NCBI RefSeq assembly: GCF_041435055.1
Contig: NZ_CP108002.1
Span: forward strand, 4,030,001 to 4,094,000
Source of the DNA: Streptomyces sp. NBC_00341
Lineage (GTDB): Bacteria > Actinomycetota > Actinomycetes > Streptomycetales > Streptomycetaceae
DNA length: 64,000 nt
Direction of reading: 5' to 3'
The position numbers and the translations under genes were made by a program. This document shows positions 17,805-25,863 of the stretch, piece by piece. The first letter of the stretch is position 1; each line of letters begins with the position of its first letter. The notes under the pieces are model-generated. The model was given only the letters and a program-made list of their open reading frames with translations. It was not told the DNA's origin and did not search any database.

Positions 17805-19294
17805 GGGCCCGCGTGCGGCAGGTTGAGATACGGGAAGGTGCGCTGCGCGTCCGCGACCTCCAGGGCGGCGACCGGCTTCGGAAGCAGTCCGGGCGGTGAG
17901 GGCTGCGCGGGCTCGCCCTCCAGCATCCGCAGCAGCGGGCCGTCGATGTTGTCGTTGAGCCGGCGGCCGTTGGGGAATCCCTGCCGGTCGCCGTCGAGCA
18001 CGCCCATGGGCTGCGGGGCGGCGGTGACCGGCGTCGTCAGGTTGAGCCGGAGCTCCTCGGCCATCACGATGCGGCCGGGGTCGGCGTCCGCGTTCATGGT
18101 GTGGGTATTCAGGTCGAAGCCGAACGCGGAGCCGTTGTCCTTGCCGATGCCCTTGAGGAAAAGAGCCTGGATGTCGGTACGCGGTGTGGCCGGCGCCTTG
18201 AACCCCTGAGCGGTCTGGATGCGGTGGGGCGGTACGGGGTCGAGCGTGTCGGCCAGGAACTCGTTCTCCAAGTGGTCGTCCTTCGGGGCCCGCGCCTGGA
18301 ACCGGTCCTCCGGCCCGCCCGGCTTGAAGAAGCCGACGGTCGAGCCGTACACCGTGAACGCGAGGTGCGGCGTCCCGGCCCGCGCGACCTGCCGGAACAC
18401 CGGTGCCTGCTTCGCCAGGCTCCGCCCGAGGTCGGCCCCCTGCCGCGACACGCTCGCCCACACGCCGATCACCGGATTGCGCTCCGGGTCGCCCTTCAGA
18501 GCCACTTCCCGCTTGGGCACCTGGATGATCAGGCTGTTCACGTTGAGCGCCGACAGCGGCTGGGCATCCGGCAGCCAGCCGGGCACGGGACCCCGGGTGC
18601 CGAAGGTGTACAGCCCGAACACCTGGCTGTCGGCCTTGAACGAGTCCGCCACCTGGCTCGCGAGGGTCTGGCCGCCGCCCGGCAGGCTGCGGATCGCCTG
18701 ACCGCGGAGCTTTCCGTAGTCCGGCATGAGGAACCGGCCGGTGTCGGTGGGCGCGGCGATCGCGTCGTTCAGCAGGGTCGTGGCGCCGCCGTCCGCGGTG
18801 ATGCGCTCCAGGGTGTACTTCTGGCGCACGCCGAGCGACCTGTCGTCCAGCGAAGTCACCGGCGTCGGGCCGACCTTGGGGCCGAGCCCGAAGGGCCTGC
18901 GGTCGTCGTCGCGGAACGTCCAGCGGTACGTGGTGTCCGGCGCCCCGTCCCCGTCCGCGTCGGTGTGGATCTCGTACCGTGCGCCCGTCGCGAAGGGGTA
19001 GTCCACCAGGGCGTTCGCCGCGGTGCCCGGCAGCTCGAAGGGCCGGACGTTCGCGACCAGGGTGACCATGTCCGCGTTGTCGGGGCTGCTGAACGCGTAG
19101 ACGTCGGTGAGGTCGGCCGCGGTGTCCGTCAGGGACGACGGCGCGTCGATGTGCCCGCCCGCCTCACTGCTTCCGGTGAGTGGCCCCCAGAGGGACGCGG
19201 CGGTCAGCGCGGCGCCGGTCGCGGCCAGTGCGGCGGCGCGGACGCGGGGGACTCGTCGTGGAAGACGCGTTGGCCTGAGGCCAGTTGCGGGCAT
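17801..19294 (-). CDS. DUF4331 secreted protein
   Basis: 497 residues; the ATG at 19294 has GGAG six bases upstream. A signal peptide covers about 1-45 (basic start, then ALAATGAALTAASLW). The mature part begins with the family hallmark GGHIDAPSSLTDTAADLTDVYAFSSPDNADMVTLVANVRPFE. Calcium-like acidic loops appear (TDADGDGAPDTTY). The family is widespread and exported, with unknown function. It is co-transcribed with the exported TPR gene. The 291 bp upstream are shared with the divergent secreted-protein gene and show no clear operator. Confidence 0.88.
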   Translation of the reverse strand: MPATGLRPTRLPRRVPRVRAAALAATGAALTAASLWGPLTGSSEAGGHIDAPSSLTDTAADLTDVYAFSSPDNADMVTLVANVRPFELPGTAANALVDYPFATGARYEIHTDADGDGAPDTTYRWTFRDDDRRPFGLGPKVGPTPVTSLDDRSLGVRQKYTLERITADGGATTLLNDAIAAPTDTGRFLMPDYGKLRGQAIRSLPGGGQTLASQVADSFKADSQVFGLYTFGTRGPVPGWLPDAQPLSALNVNSLIIQVPKREVALKGDPERNPVIGVWASVSRQGADLGRSLAKQAPVFRQVARAGTPHLAFTVYGSTVGFFKPGGPEDRFQARAPKDDHLENEFLADTLDPVPPHRIQTAQGFKAPATPRTDIQALFLKGIGKDNGSAFGFDLNTHTMNADADPGRIVMAEELRLNLTTPVTAAPQPMGVLDGDRQGFPNGRRLNDNIDGPLLRMLEGEPAQPSPPGLLPKPVAALEVADAQRTFPYLNLPHAGP

Positions 19295-19585
19295 GCTGCG
19301 CTCCAGTGGTCGGCGTTCGGGGTACGCCCAGAGTGGTGCGTTGTTGATCATGGCGGGGGATCACCGCGCCGGTCAGACCCGATCGCGTGGTCGTTTCCGT
19401 CGAATAGGTGAGGCGCAGTTTGATCATGCGCACATGTATGCATTGATGGACATACCCGACAGGCGAGCGAGTCGATGACCCGGGCAACCGTTGCGTCGTC
19501 AACTGGATTTTGCTCGAAACCTGTTGGAACTTCCCGGACCGCCGCGTCCGACACCCCCCACCGCTTCACCAGAGCTGGAAGGTTC

Positions 19586-20278
19586 ATGAGTATGCACGCA
19601 ATCCGCCGCCTCGCCGTCCTCGCCGCAGTCGCCGCCCTGACCGTGCCGTTGGGCATGGCATCGGCCGGGGCGACCGCCGCCCAGGTCCCGGCCGCCCGCA
19701 CGGCGGCCGCCGATCCGCTTCCGGGCGTGTACCTCTCGCCGTGGGGTGACGCCGATGTGGAGCTCAGCGACGAACTGCTGGGCTGGATGCGGGACCACGG
19801 CATCACGCTGGACGCCATCAGCCCCTTCGCGATGGCTCCGGACGGCCGCAGCTTCTCCATGCCGATCGGCTCGACGGCGGGCGACGGCCTCGACTCCCAG
19901 GGGCGCATCTTCTACCCCGGCGGTCTCAACTTCCACCACGCGGCCTCCGGCAAGACCATCACGCTGAAGCCGACCTACATCCGTGTGATGCCGACACCCG
20001 GCTACTCCGCGGGCGTCGCGGTGAACGGCGTGCCGCTCACCGACGAGCTGATGATCGCGGACACGACCCCCGCAGAGACGCTGGCCGGTGCCCGCCCCAG
20101 CCTCACGGGGTGGCGGCTGGAGAAGGTGCCGTTCCGCATCACGGCCGAGGCATCGAGGATGTTCGCCCAGGTGACCGGTGACGAGGGGCCGCGCGTCGGC
20201 AGTCTTCTCGGCACGCTCACGCCGAACTTCGACTACATCCCGGGCCGCACCTCGTCCACCGGCTTCCCCAGCTTCTGA
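19586..20278 (+). CDS. Secreted protein, possible HtaA-like domain
   Basis: About 230 residues. Two in-frame ATGs (19586 and 19592) follow GGAAGG at 19577-19582; either may be used. The signal peptide ends near MASAGATAA. The mature protein is beta-rich; the segment FSMPIGSTAGDGLDSQGRIFYPGGLNFHH followed by ITLKPTYIRV recalls HtaA haem-binding domains, where a Phe-x-Leu-Pro-like strand precedes a Gly-rich turn. The haem ligand Tyr/His could not be placed, so this is tentative. Monocistronic, convergent with the sliding-clamp paralogue. Confidence 0.5.
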   Translation: MSMHAIRRLAVLAAVAALTVPLGMASAGATAAQVPAARTAAADPLPGVYLSPWGDADVELSDELLGWMRDHGITLDAISPFAMAPDGRSFSMPIGSTAGDGLDSQGRIFYPGGLNFHHAASGKTITLKPTYIRVMPTPGYSAGVAVNGVPLTDELMIADTTPAETLAGARPSLTGWRLEKVPFRITAEASRMFAQVTGDEGPRVGSLLGTLTPNFDYIPGRTSSTGFPSF

Positions 20279-20340
20279 GCCTCCCCGGCCGCCGCCTTCC
20301 GGACCTCCGCCCCTCCCGGGCCCGGTCCCGGTCCGGTGCC

Positions 20341-20380
20341 GAGGGCTGCCCCGCGCCCCCCACTCGCGGGGCAGCCCCTC
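20341..20380. terminator. Bidirectional terminator
   Basis: GC-rich hairpin with 13-bp arms GGGCTGCCCCGCG / CGCGGGGCAGCCC between two convergent genes (secreted protein stop 20278; clamp paralogue stop 20379). The last bases overlap the clamp stop. Confidence 0.75.
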
Positions 20381-21515
20381 AGACCAACGGCCTGACCGAC
20401 ATCAGCAGATGCTGGTGCGCGGGCGGCAACGTCCCTTCCGCCGTGTCCAGCGCGTCCTCCTGGGTGTCGTGCCCGGTGAGCATGGTGCGCTGCCCCGGGC
20501 CCATCAGCCGGAACCGGACGACCGGTGCGTCGAACGAGGCCAGCGCGTCCATCAGGTACGCGGGGTTGAAGGCGACCACCATCTCCTCCGTTCCCGCGAG
20601 CACGGCGGGCAGCCGCTGGGACGCCACGTCGTCCTCGTAACCCGCCTGGAGCAGCACCGAGTCTCCGTGGAAGGCGAATTGGAGCGGGCTGTCGTTGTCC
20701 GCCACCACCGAGACCCGCTTCACCGCCTCGACCAGGGGCTCGCGCTCCGTGACCGCCGTGACCGGGTCCCGCATCGCGAACAGCTTGTCGTGGCGCGGCA
20801 GCCGGCCGTCCAGGAGCCGGACCGTGGTGCGCGTCCCCGCCAGTTCGAATCCGGCCGAGCCGCTGTCCAGCGCCAGGCTGACCATGCCCGCGCGGCCGAA
20901 GGAGCGGGCGATCTCGGTGAGCCGGCGGGCCGAGACCACGACATCGGCGCGGACGTCCGCCGCAGCGGGCTTCCAGCCCAGGGTGCGGACGGCGAAGCGG
21001 TAGCGGTCCGTCGCCGCCAGGGTCATCCGGTCACCGTCCAGCCCCAGCCGGATCCCGGTGAGCGTCGGCAGGGTGTCGTCCCGGCCCGCCGCCACCGTGA
21101 CATCCGCGACGGCCGCCGCGAACTCCGCGCTGTCCACCGCGCCGAGGACCTCCGGCAGCGGCGGCAGCGAGGGGTAGTCGTCGAACGGCAGCACCGACAG
21201 GCCGAATCCGGCTCCGCTGCCCGTGACCGTGAAGCGGGAACCCTCCACCGCGCACTCCACCGCGCCCTGGGGCAGCACCCGGCACACGTCCAGCAGTCGG
21301 CGGCCCATCACGAGCACCTTGCCGGGCCGCAGGATCTCGGCGTCCACCTCGATCCGGGCGGACGCCTCGTAGTCGAGGCCGGAGATGCACAGCCTGCCGT
21401 CCGCCGCTTCCAGCAGCAGACCGCCCAGCACGGGAACGGGTGACCTCGTGGGCAGCACCCGGGCCGCCCAGCCGACGGCGTCGGCCAGTGCGCCGCGCTC
21501 GATCCGGAACTCCAT
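20379..21515 (-). CDS. DNA polymerase III beta-clamp paralogue
   Basis: 378 residues; ATG at 21515 with GAGGAGAGG eight bases upstream. Three clamp-fold domains can be followed: MEFRIERGALADAVGWAARVLPTRSPVPVLGGLLLEA (1), LPTLTGIRLGLDGDRMTLAATDRYRFAVRTL (2) and a third ending in MVVAFNPAYLMDALASF and VRFRLMGPGQRTMLTG. It is as long as a genuine DnaN, but the usual C-terminal hydrophobic-pocket ending PVR is replaced by a divergent tail (LLMSVRPLV). The replication dnaN should be near oriC next to dnaA and recF; here none of those is present, so this is a second, specialised clamp, perhaps for repair polymerases. Confidence 0.82.
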   Translation of the reverse strand: MEFRIERGALADAVGWAARVLPTRSPVPVLGGLLLEAADGRLCISGLDYEASARIEVDAEILRPGKVLVMGRRLLDVCRVLPQGAVECAVEGSRFTVTGSGAGFGLSVLPFDDYPSLPPLPEVLGAVDSAEFAAAVADVTVAAGRDDTLPTLTGIRLGLDGDRMTLAATDRYRFAVRTLGWKPAAADVRADVVVSARRLTEIARSFGRAGMVSLALDSGSAGFELAGTRTTVRLLDGRLPRHDKLFAMRDPVTAVTEREPLVEAVKRVSVVADNDSPLQFAFHGDSVLLQAGYEDDVASQRLPAVLAGTEEMVVAFNPAYLMDALASFDAPVVRFRLMGPGQRTMLTGHDTQEDALDTAEGTLPPAHQHLLMSVRPLV

Positions 21516-21725
21516 GGTGGTGACCTCTCCTCGTGCGCCGACGACCATCTCTGGTTCCGACGCTAAGGGTCACCACTGACAACGCGGCTCTCGGCGGAGA
21601 AGGGCGGCTGCGCCGACGGCAGCGGCCACCCCCGTGAGCCGCTGCCGTCGTCCCCCGTGCCTCTCCCCCGAAAGGCCCGCAACCGCGTTCGGACTCTAGG
21701 CCGCGGGGTAGGGGGCGGTAAAGAT

Positions 21726-21767
21726 TCAGTTCGCACTGTGTGGCCGGTGACGGGTATCAGTTCGCAC
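21726..21767 (+). promoter_or_regulatory. Direct repeat in the dnaN-like / PucR-like intergenic region
   Basis: TCAGTTCGCAC occurs at 21726-21736 and 21757-21767, start-to-start distance 31 bp, close to three helical turns, so both face the same side of the DNA. The whole gap between the divergent genes is 384 bp (21516-21899) and also contains imperfect repeats of GGACCCGGCGGAA near 21808-21846. A regulator dimer site is likely; the neighbouring PucR-like protein is the obvious candidate. Confidence 0.5.
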
Positions 21768-21899
21768 AGCCAAACCGGTACTCTGCGTTCCGATTTCTGG
21801 CGGGGCAGGACCCGGCGGAACAGGACAGGACCCGGCGGAAACAGGATCCGCGGAAGCAGGGCGGAAGCCGGACAGGAGCAAGGCAGAAGCGGGGGCGGT

Positions 21900-23432
21900 G
21901 TGCACGCGCGGAGTCGCGCCGACGACGTCATACGGATGCACGGACTCGCCCGTGCCGGTGGCTCACGGGAGCTGCTGCGCTGGCTGTCCGGCCGGGCCGA
22001 CGGCTGGGCGGGGCTGCTCGGCGGCGACGGAACCGTCCTGTACGGCGTTGCCCGGGACCCCGACGCCGCGAGTGCAGGATCGGCCGCCACCGCCGCCGAG
22101 GGGGTACGGGAACTGACGGCGCTCGGTGCCCGTTCCCTCGCCCTCGACCGGGGAGGGCACACCGCGTTGATGTTCGCCCTGGACGGACCGCCGGGCAGCG
22201 CCGCACCGGTTCTCGCCGTGATCGCCCGCCGCCCGCTGCCGGAGCGGCTGGCCGTGCTCCTGTCCGACGCGGCCCTGCCGCTCTCCATGTGCTGGGCGGC
22301 CGAGACCGTCGAGCGCAAGCGGCGCCGGGTCGATCTGGCCGAGTCCAGAGGCCGCGAGGCCGTACTGCACCTGCTCATGACCGGCCAGCTGTCGATCGCG
22401 CACCAGGTGGCCGGCGCGCTCAAACCCGCCCTGCCCGACCCCGTCCGGGTCTGCGTCGTCGAGTGCCCCGGCGACAGCAGGGACGAGGTGGCCCGGATCT
22501 GTACGGACCTCTCCGGCGGCCGGTCCTGGATCGTGCGGTGCCCGGTGTACGCGCGCCATCTGATCCTCATCGCACCGGCCGGACCGGAACCGGCGGGCGG
22601 GCGCCTCGGCCCGCGGGTGGCCGCGGTGGTGGACGACTGCGTGGTGGGCATCAGCGAGGACGTACCGCTGTCCGACACGGCGACCGCCTACCGCCAGGCG
22701 TTCCACGCGCTGGCCGTCGCCCGCGGGCTGCCCGGCCGGCACGCCGGTTTCGGCTCGGCCCCCGAACCCGCGCTGGTGGTCGGCGCCGAGGGCGCGCGGT
22801 GGGCCGACGGGCTGCTGGCGCCGCTCCTCGGCCACCTGCCGAGGCGTGGCCAGGACCCGAACAGCCAGGAGCTCGCGGCGACCCTCGCCTCCTGGCTCGC
22901 GTTCTCCTCGCACGCGACCGCGCACCTGAAGATCCACCGCAACACCCTGGCCGCCCGGCTGCGGCTGATCGGCGAGCTGCTGGACCTGGACCTGGACCGG
23001 GTCGCCGACCAGGCCGCACTCGATCTGGCGCTGGCCGTCCGCGCCACGCCCACCCTGCCCAGGCCGGGCCGTCCGGCCGGGGACACGCGGGCGCCCGCCC
23101 CCTCGCTGGACGAGATCCTGCGCACCCCGGCGGTCCGCGCCTGGGCGGCCCAGCAACTGCGCCCGCTCGGCGCCCCCGGAGCGGCCGGCCGCACCGCCGA
23201 CCCGTACACCACCCTGCGCACCTGGCTGGAGTGCGAGGCCCAACTCGGCGCGACGGCAGATGTGTTGGCCATCTCCGTACCCGCGGTGCGCAAGCGCCTC
23301 ACCCGACTGGAGACCGTGCTGCGACGCTCGCTCCTGCGGACGCCGAGCGCCCGCTACGACCTGTGGCTGGCGCTGCGGGCGCTGGACCTCACCGGGGGCG
23401 GACAGCCGGACGGGGGGCACCCGCGGCCGTGA
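21900..23432 (+). CDS. PucR/CdaR-like transcriptional regulator with two C-terminal HTH modules
   Basis: About 510 residues from a GTG at 21900 (the ATG at 21936 is an alternative; neither has a strong ribosome site). The N-terminal half has the GAF/diguanylate-like sensory look (GGDGTVLYGVA, RELTALGARSLALDRGGHTALMFAL). The first PucR-type HTH is SSHATAHLKIHRNTLAARLRLIGELL near 340-370. A second HTH block, ECEAQLGATADVLAISVPAVRKRLTRLETVL, sits near 445-475, so the DNA-binding end looks duplicated. It probably regulates itself and the divergent clamp gene. Ligand unknown. Confidence 0.72.
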   Translation: MHARSRADDVIRMHGLARAGGSRELLRWLSGRADGWAGLLGGDGTVLYGVARDPDAASAGSAATAAEGVRELTALGARSLALDRGGHTALMFALDGPPGSAAPVLAVIARRPLPERLAVLLSDAALPLSMCWAAETVERKRRRVDLAESRGREAVLHLLMTGQLSIAHQVAGALKPALPDPVRVCVVECPGDSRDEVARICTDLSGGRSWIVRCPVYARHLILIAPAGPEPAGGRLGPRVAAVVDDCVVGISEDVPLSDTATAYRQAFHALAVARGLPGRHAGFGSAPEPALVVGAEGARWADGLLAPLLGHLPRRGQDPNSQELAATLASWLAFSSHATAHLKIHRNTLAARLRLIGELLDLDLDRVADQAALDLALAVRATPTLPRPGRPAGDTRAPAPSLDEILRTPAVRAWAAQQLRPLGAPGAAGRTADPYTTLRTWLECEAQLGATADVLAISVPAVRKRLTRLETVLRRSLLRTPSARYDLWLALRALDLTGGGQPDGGHPRP

Positions 23433-23465
23433 GGCCGCCGGTACCCCCCGTCCACGGGAGCCCGC

Positions 23466-23543
23466 GCGTCAGCAGCTCAGGTTCGAACCGGGCGTCAGCA
23501 ACTCAGGTTCGAACCGGGCGTCAGCAGCTCAGGTTCGAACCGG
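23466..23543 (-). repeat. Three 26-bp tandem repeats at the end of the first chitinase gene
   Basis: Three copies start at 23466, 23492 and 23518. The right-hand copy is the end of the GH19 gene, including the final codons and stop (23521-23523); the other two lie beyond the stop. Each unit contains the perfect palindrome GGTTCGAACC. They fill the gap between convergent genes and might also stall RNA polymerase. Confidence 0.92.
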
Positions 23544-24414
23544 GCGTCGTACCGAGGATCGACACGAAGGCCTGGTACTTGTCGATCCGGCTCTGCACCT
23601 GGGCGGGGTTGCCGCCGTTGCACTCGATGGAGCCGTTGATGGAGCGGATCGTCTCACCGAATCCGGCGCCGTTCACCATGGCGTTGTGGGCCGTCATGGT
23701 GCCGGGGCCGTTCTGGGTGTTCCAGTACCAGAGGCCGGTCTTCCAGGCCACGGCCGCGTCCTGCTCGACCAGGTAGGGGTTGCCCAGCAGGTCGATGCCG
23801 AGGGCGTCACCGGCGGCCTTGTAGTTGAAGTTCCAGCTGAGCTGGATCGGACCGCGCCCGTAGTACGCGGCCTGGCCCGCGGGGCAGCCGTAGGGCTGGG
23901 TGCTGTCGCAGTAGTGGGGGTAGTTGGCCGTGTTCTGCTCGACCACGTACACCAGACCGCCGGTCTCGTGGCTGACGTTGGCCAGGAACGCGGCCGCCTC
24001 CTGCTTCTTCACCGTGTCGCTGCCGGTGTTGGCGAAGCCGGGGTAGGCATCCAGTGCGGCGGTCAGCCCGCTGTACGTGTAGAAGGAGTTGCGGCCCGGG
24101 AACATCTGGTTGAACTGGGCCTCGCTGACGATGAAGTCCGCGGACGAACCCGGGTCGCCCGGATCCGTACCGCCGCTTCCGCAACTGCCCTGGTCGGCCC
24201 AGACGTCGGAGCTGCCCGGCGTCTCGTTCTGCGTCCACCACTTGGCGGACCAGTTGTGCCCGTTGTACGAGGCGGAGCCGCCGCCCGTGTAGACGGACGA
24301 GGAGTTCCAGGCGGCCGCGCAGTCGGCTGCCGACGCGGTGGTGGCGGGGAGGATGACAAGCGTCGCGACGACCGCGCCCAGCGCGGTGAGCAGGCCCATG
24401 ATGCGTCTGATCAT
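23521..24414 (-). CDS. Family 19 chitinase with N-terminal chitin-binding module
   Basis: 297 residues, secreted, hydrolyses chitin with inversion. Signal peptide 1-29 ends TTASA. A CBM5/12-type module (about 31-75) shows aromatic residues NGHNWSAKWWTQNETPG. A short Gly/Asp/Ser linker follows, then the GH19 domain (about 92-297). Catalytic acid and base are E150 (SHETGG) and E159 (VVEQN), nine residues apart as in Streptomyces ChiC/ChiG. The substrate-binding AYYGRGPIQLSWNFNY stretch is intact. A dre-type promoter lies upstream, so it should be induced by chitin breakdown products through DasR. Confidence 0.96.
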   Translation of the reverse strand: MIRRIMGLLTALGAVVATLVILPATTASAADCAAAWNSSSVYTGGGSASYNGHNWSAKWWTQNETPGSSDVWADQGSCGSGGTDPGDPGSSADFIVSEAQFNQMFPGRNSFYTYSGLTAALDAYPGFANTGSDTVKKQEAAAFLANVSHETGGLVYVVEQNTANYPHYCDSTQPYGCPAGQAAYYGRGPIQLSWNFNYKAAGDALGIDLLGNPYLVEQDAAVAWKTGLWYWNTQNGPGTMTAHNAMVNGAGFGETIRSINGSIECNGGNPAQVQSRIDKYQAFVSILGTTPGSNLSC

Positions 24415-24488
24415 GTGAACACTCCTTCGGCGCGGCGCACCGAGCTCATCGGTGCGCCGCCATGGGGGGTGCCGACACTCAAGCGCTC

Positions 24489-24516
24489 TGGTCTGGACCT
24501 GTCAAGGTCTAGACCA
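24489..24516 (-). promoter_or_regulatory. DasR-type tandem boxes around the -35 of chitinase 1
   Basis: On the minus strand TGGTCTAGACC, then TTGACA (24500-24505) overlapping the start of AGGTCCAGACCA. Both boxes match the DasR-responsive element (core TGGTCTAGACCA) and the 12-bp direct repeats long known in Streptomyces chitinase promoters. A repressor here would cover the -35. The -10 is weak. Confidence 0.88.
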
Positions 24517-24639
24517 TCGTAAGGAAACCTTCCCACTCCGCCGCCCCCACGCGCACCGGACTCCGGACATCCGCGCGATACGCGTCCCCAACAGGGCTGA
24601 TTCCGGAGGGATTCACTCCGTACCCGGCCCCCGGGCGGC

Positions 24640-24672
24640 GACGGGCCCGAAGGTAAAACCTTCGGGCCCGTC
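24640..24672 (-). terminator. Terminator after the second chitinase gene
   Basis: Perfect 15-bp arms with a 3-base AAA loop, about 58 bp beyond the stop at 24730. It also insulates the chitinase 1 promoter, 125 bp further on. This accounts for most of the 315-bp gap between the two chitinase genes. Confidence 0.9.
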
Positions 24673-24729
24673 CAGCATGCGGGACGCCCTACTGTCCGAC
24701 CGGTCAGCCGAATCAGAGCTGAGGGGTGG

Positions 24730-25602
24730 TCAGCAGGTCAGCCCGGAGCCGGGGTCGGTCCCGATGATCCCGGTGATCCGCTCGTACTTTTCGACCCGCG
24801 CCCGCACCGAGTCGGGGTTGCCGCCGTCGCACTCCAGCGCGCCGTTGAGCGAGCGGATCGTCTCGCCGAATCCGGCGCCGCCGACCATGGCCTCGTGCGA
24901 GGTCATGGTGCCGGGGCCGTTCTGGGTGTTCCAGTACCAGAGCGCTGTCTGCCAGGCGACCGACGGGTCCTGCTCGACCAGCCACGGATCGTTCAGCAGA
25001 TCGAGGCCGAGCGCGTCACCGGCGGCCTTGTAGTTGAAGTTCCAGCTGAACATGATCGGGCCGCGCCCGTAGTACGCGGACTGACCGGCCGGGCAGCCGA
25101 AGGGCTGGCTGTAGTCGCACTTGATCCAGTAGTTGGCCTCGTTGATCTCCTTCACGTACTGGAGCCCGACCGACTCGAAGTCGGCGTGGGTCAGGAACGC
25201 CGCCGCCTCCCGGCTCCGCATGGCCTCGGTCCCGGTGTTGGCGAAGCGCGGGTAGGCGTGCAGGGCGTCGATCAGCCCCTGGTACGTGTAGAAGGGGTCG
25301 CGGTCCGGGAAGATCCGGTCGAACTCCGCCTCGCTGATGGCGAAGTCGGAGACCCCTCCCGTACAGGCCCCGGCGTCGGCCCAGACGGTGGTGGCGCCCG
25401 GATTCTCGTTCTGCGTCCACCACTTGGCCGTCCAGTTGCGACCGTGGTGCGAGGCGGTGCCGCCGGCCGTGTAGGCGGTCGAGGAGCTCCAGAGCGGCGC
25501 GCACCGCTCCGTGGCGGCGGGCGCCGCAGTGGCGGCGGGGAGGAAGGCCGCCGTCGCGATGACGGCACTCAGGACGGTCAGGACGCTCTTGATGCGGTTC
25601 AG
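24730..25602 (-). CDS. Second family 19 chitinase, apparent CTG start
   Basis: 290 residues with the same layout as chitinase 1: signal peptide (RIKSVLTVLSAVIATAAFL, cleavage near ATAAPA), CBM5/12 module (GRNWTAKWWTQNENPG, about 54-69) and GH19 domain (about 86-290). No ATG, GTG or TTG lies between the in-frame TGA at 25609-25611 and the signal peptide. The first usable codon is CTG at 25602, nine bases after AAGGAG. The catalytic Glu pair is kept (E143, E152), but the usual HETGG motif reads FESVG. A dre-type promoter lies upstream. Clearly a real gene; the start codon and reduced motif are unusual. Confidence 0.85.
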   Translation of the reverse strand: MNRIKSVLTVLSAVIATAAFLPAATAAPAATERCAPLWSSSTAYTAGGTASHHGRNWTAKWWTQNENPGATTVWADAGACTGGVSDFAISEAEFDRIFPDRDPFYTYQGLIDALHAYPRFANTGTEAMRSREAAAFLTHADFESVGLQYVKEINEANYWIKCDYSQPFGCPAGQSAYYGRGPIMFSWNFNYKAAGDALGLDLLNDPWLVEQDPSVAWQTALWYWNTQNGPGTMTSHEAMVGGAGFGETIRSLNGALECDGGNPDSVRARVEKYERITGIIGTDPGSGLTC

Positions 25603-25717
25603 CGCTGCTCACTCCTTCGACAGGACTTCGACGGGACTTCGACGGGACGGGGCATGGCACGCACGCCGCAGACCTCGGCGGACGGGCCGTCCAGGCATCC
25701 CGACACCCAACCTCGAT

Positions 25718-25745
25718 TGGTCTGGACCTGTCAAGGTTCGGACCA
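25718..25745 (-). promoter_or_regulatory. DasR-type tandem boxes around the -35 of chitinase 2
   Basis: Minus strand TGGTCCGAACC, TTGACA (25729-25734), AGGTCCAGACCA. It has the same layout and spacing as the first chitinase promoter, with one box degenerate. The shared architecture says the two genes are co-induced. Between it and the gene lie short repeats of ACTTCGACGG near 25616-25650. Confidence 0.82.
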
Positions 25746-25863
25746 ATCGCTGTCCTGTGGACGCCTGTTGGCCACGCCTCGGCCACCCGTCAGCCCGCCG
25801 GCGCCCCTACGGTGACGCGCACCCGAACCCGTACAGGCGTCCGACAGGCAGGAGGCCCGGAGC

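Noticed and set aside
23466..23543. Three copies of GGTTCGAACC look like tRNA T-arms
   Set aside because: No acceptor, D-arm or anticodon stem can be placed around them, and one copy is the coding end of the chitinase gene.
25016..25786. Long Arg-rich minus-strand frame across the second chitinase
   Set aside because: It overlaps the GH19 gene in another frame; residue composition is that of a GC-rich shadow.
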